Origin: Cellulophaga baltica
GTDB taxonomy: Bacteria; Bacteroidota; Bacteroidia; Flavobacteriales; Flavobacteriaceae
Direction of reading: 5' to 3'
DNA: 64,000 bases
Assembly (NCBI RefSeq): GCF_018861125.1
Contig: NZ_JAHKQN010000026.1
Span: forward strand, 52,912-116,911
Position numbers and translations under genes: made by a program. The first letter of the stretch is position 1; each line of letters starts with the position of its first letter. The notes under the pieces were generated by a model. That model saw only the letters and a list, made by a program, of their open reading frames with translations. It did not search any database and was not told the origin of the DNA. Below, one piece after another: positions 60,815-64,000 of this stretch.

Positions 60815-63271
60815 ATGTCTTATTTTATTAATGTAATTCTACCTATTCCTTTAGAAAAGCTATTCATTTATAGCATTTCTGATGCTGAGGCTAAATTTTT
60901 AGAACCAGGTATGCGGGTTGCAGTTCCTTTTGGGAAGTCTAAAATTTATAGTGCATTAGTGCATGAAGTCCATCAAACACCACCAACAGTTTATGAAGCT
61001 AAAGAAATTCATCAAATATTAGATGAGACACCTTTAGTTACAGCAACACAAATAAAACATTGGTCTTGGATTTCCAATTATTACATGTGTAGTATTGGCG
61101 AAGTTTTTAGAACAGCAGTGCCAAGTGCTTTTTTGTTGGAAAGTGAAACGCTAATTCTGAGAAACACAAAATTTGAGGTAGAAGAAAGTGAGCTTTTAGA
61201 TGATGAATTTTTAGTTTATGAAGCACTACAGCATCAATCTATACTGCGCGTTCATGAAATAAGTGCTATTCTTGATAAAAAAACAATACTACCTGTTTTA
61301 AATAGGCTTCTAGATAAAAATATTATAGTTTTAAAAGAAGAGGTTTATGAGCAGTACAAGCCTAAAATGGTACGTTACGTTCGTTTAGGGAATGAATATT
61401 TATCAGAAGACAAGCTTGAAGAACTTTTAAAATCATTAACCAGAGCTAAAAAGCAAAGTCAAGTAGTATTGTCGCTTTTTCAATTACAAGCAACAAGTGA
61501 AAAACCAATCAAAGTTTCAGAATTAGAAACGGCAAGTAGAAGCTCAAGTGCTATTATTAAAGCTTTAATCGATAAAAAAATTTTAGAAGAATATTTTATT
61601 CAAACAGATAGGGTTGTTTATTCTAATTCTGATGAGAATTCAGATTTAAAAGATTTGAATAAATATCAAAAACAGGCTTTAGTAGCTATTAAAGAAAATT
61701 TTATTCAAAATAAACCAACGTTATTACAAGGGGTTACATCTTCAGGTAAAACAGAAGTTTATGTGAAGTTGATTGAAGATTGTTTAAAAACTGGTAAGCA
61801 AGCATTGTATTTGTTGCCAGAAATAGCGTTAACAACACAGCTAATTTCAAGATTGCAAGAATATTTTGGAGAAAAAGTTGCAGTTTATCATTCAAAATAT
61901 AGTGTGCAAGAACGTGTTGAAGTCTGGAATAATGTGCTAGCGAATAAACCCAAAGCTCAAATTGTTATTGGTGCTCGTTCGGCACTCTTTATGCCTTTTA
62001 AAGAATTAGGTTTAATTATTGTTGATGAAGAACATGAGAGTTCTTTTAAGCAATACGATCCTGCTCCAAGGTATCATGCTCGTGATGCTGCAATTGTTTT
62101 AGCAAGTTTTCATAATGCAAATATTTTATTAGGTTCTGCAACACCGAGCGTTGAAAGTTTTTATAATGTTCAAGTTGGTAAATATGGTTATGCAAGTATT
62201 TTTCGTCGATTTGGAGATGTATTAATGCCCGATATCGAGTTAGTTGATATAAAGGAACAAAGCAAAAAAAAGAGGATGAAAGGGCATTTTTCTGAGCGTT
62301 TGTTTAACGAAATTTCAGAAACCTTAGAAAACGGTGAGCAAGTTATCTTATTTCAAAATAGAAGAGGTTTTGCGCCAATTGTAGAGTGTACAACTTGTGG
62401 AAACTCTCCTCAATGTCCTAATTGTGATGTTAGTTTAACTTATCATCAATATAAAAAACAGTTGCGTTGTCATTACTGTGGTTATCATATTGCTTTGCCT
62501 TTAGCTTGTGATGCTTGTGGAAGCCCTACTTTAGATACTAAAGGTTTTGGTACAGAACAAGTGGAGCAAGAATTGCAGAAACTATACCCTGAAGCCAAAA
62601 TTGGTCGTATGGATTTAGATACTACACGGGGTAAATACGGTTATGAAAAAATAATTACAGCTTTTGAACAACAAGAATTAGATATTTTAGTAGGTACACA
62701 AATGCTAACTAAAGGTTTGGATTTTAGAAATGTAAGCTTGGTGGGTATAATGAATGCAGATACATTATTAAACTTTCCTGATTTTAGAGCTCACGAGCGT
62801 AGTTTTCAATTGTTGACTCAAGTAGCAGGTAGGGCAGGCCGAACAAAAAAAAGAGGAAAAGTTTTAATACAGAGTTATAATCCCTATCATCAAATTTTAA
62901 AGCAAGTATCCACAGGCGATTTTGAAGGTATGTACAAAGAGCAGTTGTATGAAAGGCAACAGCATAAATACCCGCCAGTAAACCGAATTTTGAAAATCAC
63001 CTTTAAACATAAAGATTATAATAAAATTAATGAAGCGGCGGAGTGGTTTACTAAAGGCTTACGAAATTCATTTGGTGTTCATGTGTTGGGACCAGAATTT
63101 CCGCCAGTAGCACGTATTAGAAACCAATATTTAAAACATGTTTTAATTAAAATACCAAACGGGCAATCTTTAGCTAAAACTAAAAATAGCATTAAAACAA
63201 TTGAAAAATCTTTTAATGCTATTTCGCAGTACGCAAGCGTACGAGTAATTTATAATGTAGATTACATTTAA
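60815..63271 (+). CDS. priA: Primosomal protein N' (replication-restart helicase PriA)
   Basis: 818-residue 3'-5' DNA helicase reloading the replisome at stalled forks. The 3'-end binding domain comes first (VILPIPLEKLFIYSI). Walker A LQGVTSSGKTEVYVKL, Walker B LIIVDEEHESSFKQYD, and the zinc-binding cysteines in CTTCGNSPQCPNCD and RCHYCGYHIALPLACDACG (8 Cys) are intact. Later motifs are VGTQMLTKGLDF and QVAGRAGR. Longer than E. coli PriA (732) because of a region at about 110-270. I use the ATG at 60815; the frame opens at a TTG at 60782. It ends against the LytTR gene without a visible terminator. Confidence 0.96.
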   Translation: MSYFINVILPIPLEKLFIYSISDAEAKFLEPGMRVAVPFGKSKIYSALVHEVHQTPPTVYEAKEIHQILDETPLVTATQIKHWSWISNYYMCSIGEVFRTAVPSAFLLESETLILRNTKFEVEESELLDDEFLVYEALQHQSILRVHEISAILDKKTILPVLNRLLDKNIIVLKEEVYEQYKPKMVRYVRLGNEYLSEDKLEELLKSLTRAKKQSQVVLSLFQLQATSEKPIKVSELETASRSSSAIIKALIDKKILEEYFIQTDRVVYSNSDENSDLKDLNKYQKQALVAIKENFIQNKPTLLQGVTSSGKTEVYVKLIEDCLKTGKQALYLLPEIALTTQLISRLQEYFGEKVAVYHSKYSVQERVEVWNNVLANKPKAQIVIGARSALFMPFKELGLIIVDEEHESSFKQYDPAPRYHARDAAIVLASFHNANILLGSATPSVESFYNVQVGKYGYASIFRRFGDVLMPDIELVDIKEQSKKKRMKGHFSERLFNEISETLENGEQVILFQNRRGFAPIVECTTCGNSPQCPNCDVSLTYHQYKKQLRCHYCGYHIALPLACDACGSPTLDTKGFGTEQVEQELQKLYPEAKIGRMDLDTTRGKYGYEKIITAFEQQELDILVGTQMLTKGLDFRNVSLVGIMNADTLLNFPDFRAHERSFQLLTQVAGRAGRTKKRGKVLIQSYNPYHQILKQVSTGDFEGMYKEQLYERQQHKYPPVNRILKITFKHKDYNKINEAAEWFTKGLRNSFGVHVLGPEFPPVARIRNQYLKHVLIKIPNGQSLAKTKNSIKTIEKSFNAISQYASVRVIYNVDYI

Positions 63272-63964
63272 TTAAACATTATTTAGCGCTTCTGCTAGTT
63301 CTGTTTTTTTGTTTCTACTTAAAGGTATAGATCTTCCGCTAACTTCAACGTTTTTACTATTGAACTTTTCAACTTTCTCTAAATTTATAATGTAGGATTT
63401 ATGAATTCTAAGAAATTTTTCACTTGGTAATTGTTCTTCAAAAGACTTCATTGTTGAGAGGATAACAATATTTGCTTCATCAGTAACTAATTTAATGTAG
63501 TCTCCAAGAGCTTCAATCCATTTAATGTCATTTAAAATAACCTTTCTTTTTTTAAGATTACTTTTTACAAAAATGTGCTCTTCATCTTCGTTAACTCTGT
63601 GCATCTGTTCAAATTTAGATACAGCTCTTTTAACAGATGAATCGAACCTAGACATGGTAATAGGTTTATGCAAATAATCGGTTACATCATAATCAAACGC
63701 TTTGAGCGCATAATCAGGCTTACCTGTAATAAGTATCACTTGCGGTCTAATGTCTAATGATTCTAGTAGGTCAAAACCATTAATAATAGGCATTTCAACA
63801 TCAAGAAAGATTAAATCAATCTCGTTGTTCTTAATTCCATTTTTTGCTTCAATAGCATTGCTATACTCAGCAACTAATGCTAAGTTAGGGTGATTATTAA
63901 CTAATTTAGCTACAGCCATCCTTTGCATTGAAGAATCATCTACGATTATACTTCTTAATTTCAT
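63272..63964 (-). CDS. LytTR-family response regulator
   Basis: 230-residue two-component response regulator. Receiver domain 1-120 with acidic pocket D9-D10, phosphoacceptor D55 (LIFLDVEMPIINGFDLL), Thr in LITGKPDY and Lys in YLHKPI. The LytTR DNA-binding domain covers about 130-230 (IKWIEALGDYIKLV, FLRIHKSYIINLEKV). In Bacteroidota such regulators usually pair with a LytS/YehU-type kinase; none is in the window, but its upstream neighbour is beyond the right edge. Adjacent genes do not suggest a target. Confidence 0.93.
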   Translation of the reverse strand: MKLRSIIVDDSSMQRMAVAKLVNNHPNLALVAEYSNAIEAKNGIKNNEIDLIFLDVEMPIINGFDLLESLDIRPQVILITGKPDYALKAFDYDVTDYLHKPITMSRFDSSVKRAVSKFEQMHRVNEDEEHIFVKSNLKKRKVILNDIKWIEALGDYIKLVTDEANIVILSTMKSFEEQLPSEKFLRIHKSYIINLEKVEKFNSKNVEVSGRSIPLSRNKKTELAEALNNV

Positions 63965-64000
63965 AAAAGGTTTGATTTGTGGGGTTAAATCTAAGGCAAA

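Noticed and set aside
1-64000. tRNA or rRNA genes, CRISPR arrays, insertion sequences, prophage or integrative elements
   Set aside because: None recognised. No transposase or integrase frames, no regularly spaced identical repeats beyond the three operators, and gene content is core-like throughout.

Overview
The window looks like an ordinary chromosomal stretch of a marine-type Flavobacteriaceae bacterium (Bacteroidota). The DNA is AT-rich (by eye). Three promoters fit the Bacteroidota consensus TTG/TTTG-N19-TAnnTTTG well: rpmE2, rpmH and nadC. Most starts lack a Shine-Dalgarno sequence. Family-level markers agree: DUF4199 and DUF4252 proteins, SusC-like CarboxypepD_reg domains, a 950-residue CarB and a SerB-SerA fusion. 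I see no phage, insertion sequence, CRISPR array, tRNA or rRNA. Genes are dense; the only long gap without a large gene (37317-37779) holds a small ORF and a cobalamin riboswitch.

Layout. 1-9 kb: purL, an RsmB-like rRNA methyltransferase, a BNR-type lipoprotein and a siderophore-type TonB-dependent receptor. 9-10.7 kb: a first ECF sigma operon (sigma, one-pass putative anti-sigma, small secreted protein). 10.8-16.5 kb: a minus-strand group of two DUF4199 membrane proteins, a GT2 glycosyltransferase, a phosphohexomutase and an MsbA-type exporter. 16.6-22.6 kb: rpmE2, a GlmU-like protein with mtaB, small enzymes, a lytic transglycosylase and rpmH. 22.7-31.2 kb: carB, a sulfatase, and the divergent oxidative pentose phosphate genes gnd / zwf-pgl. 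31.3-34.2 kb: GNAT, thioesterase, small membrane protein, rmuC. 34.3-39.6 kb: a corrinoid uptake locus (BtuFCD-type ABC importer, divergent riboswitch-controlled BtuB-type receptor). 39.7-44.1 kb: an S41 protease and a second ECF operon with three DUF4252 proteins. 44.2-52.2 kb: mscS, purB, a helical-repeat protein, a sirtuin, trmH-like, a phosphoesterase, a CarboxypepD_reg protein and a DEAD-box helicase. 52.4-64 kb: rdgB, an ICMT-like protein, a SatD-like/DUF3307 pair, the serB-serA fusion, a truncated sensor, rlmH, and nadC-yihY-DUF2147-priA facing a LytTR response regulator.

The most distinctive part is 53479-54864. Three 20-bp imperfect palindromes, spaced exactly 28 bp apart, run up to the start codon of a SatD-like protein. 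That protein joins a nucleotidyl-cyclase-like N-terminus (invariant-looking D8 and G43-D44-E45-F46) to a C-terminal helix-turn-helix. It overlaps by 4 bp a DUF3307 membrane protein carrying four intramembrane His/Asp pairs. I read this as a self-regulated two-gene module of unknown function. Other points worth attention are the riboswitch with a hairpin abutting the btuB start codon, a histidine-kinase-like protein ending after its DHp-like region, a phosphoesterase with Lys in place of the GNH histidine, and a sirtuin that has lost the zinc-knuckle cysteines.
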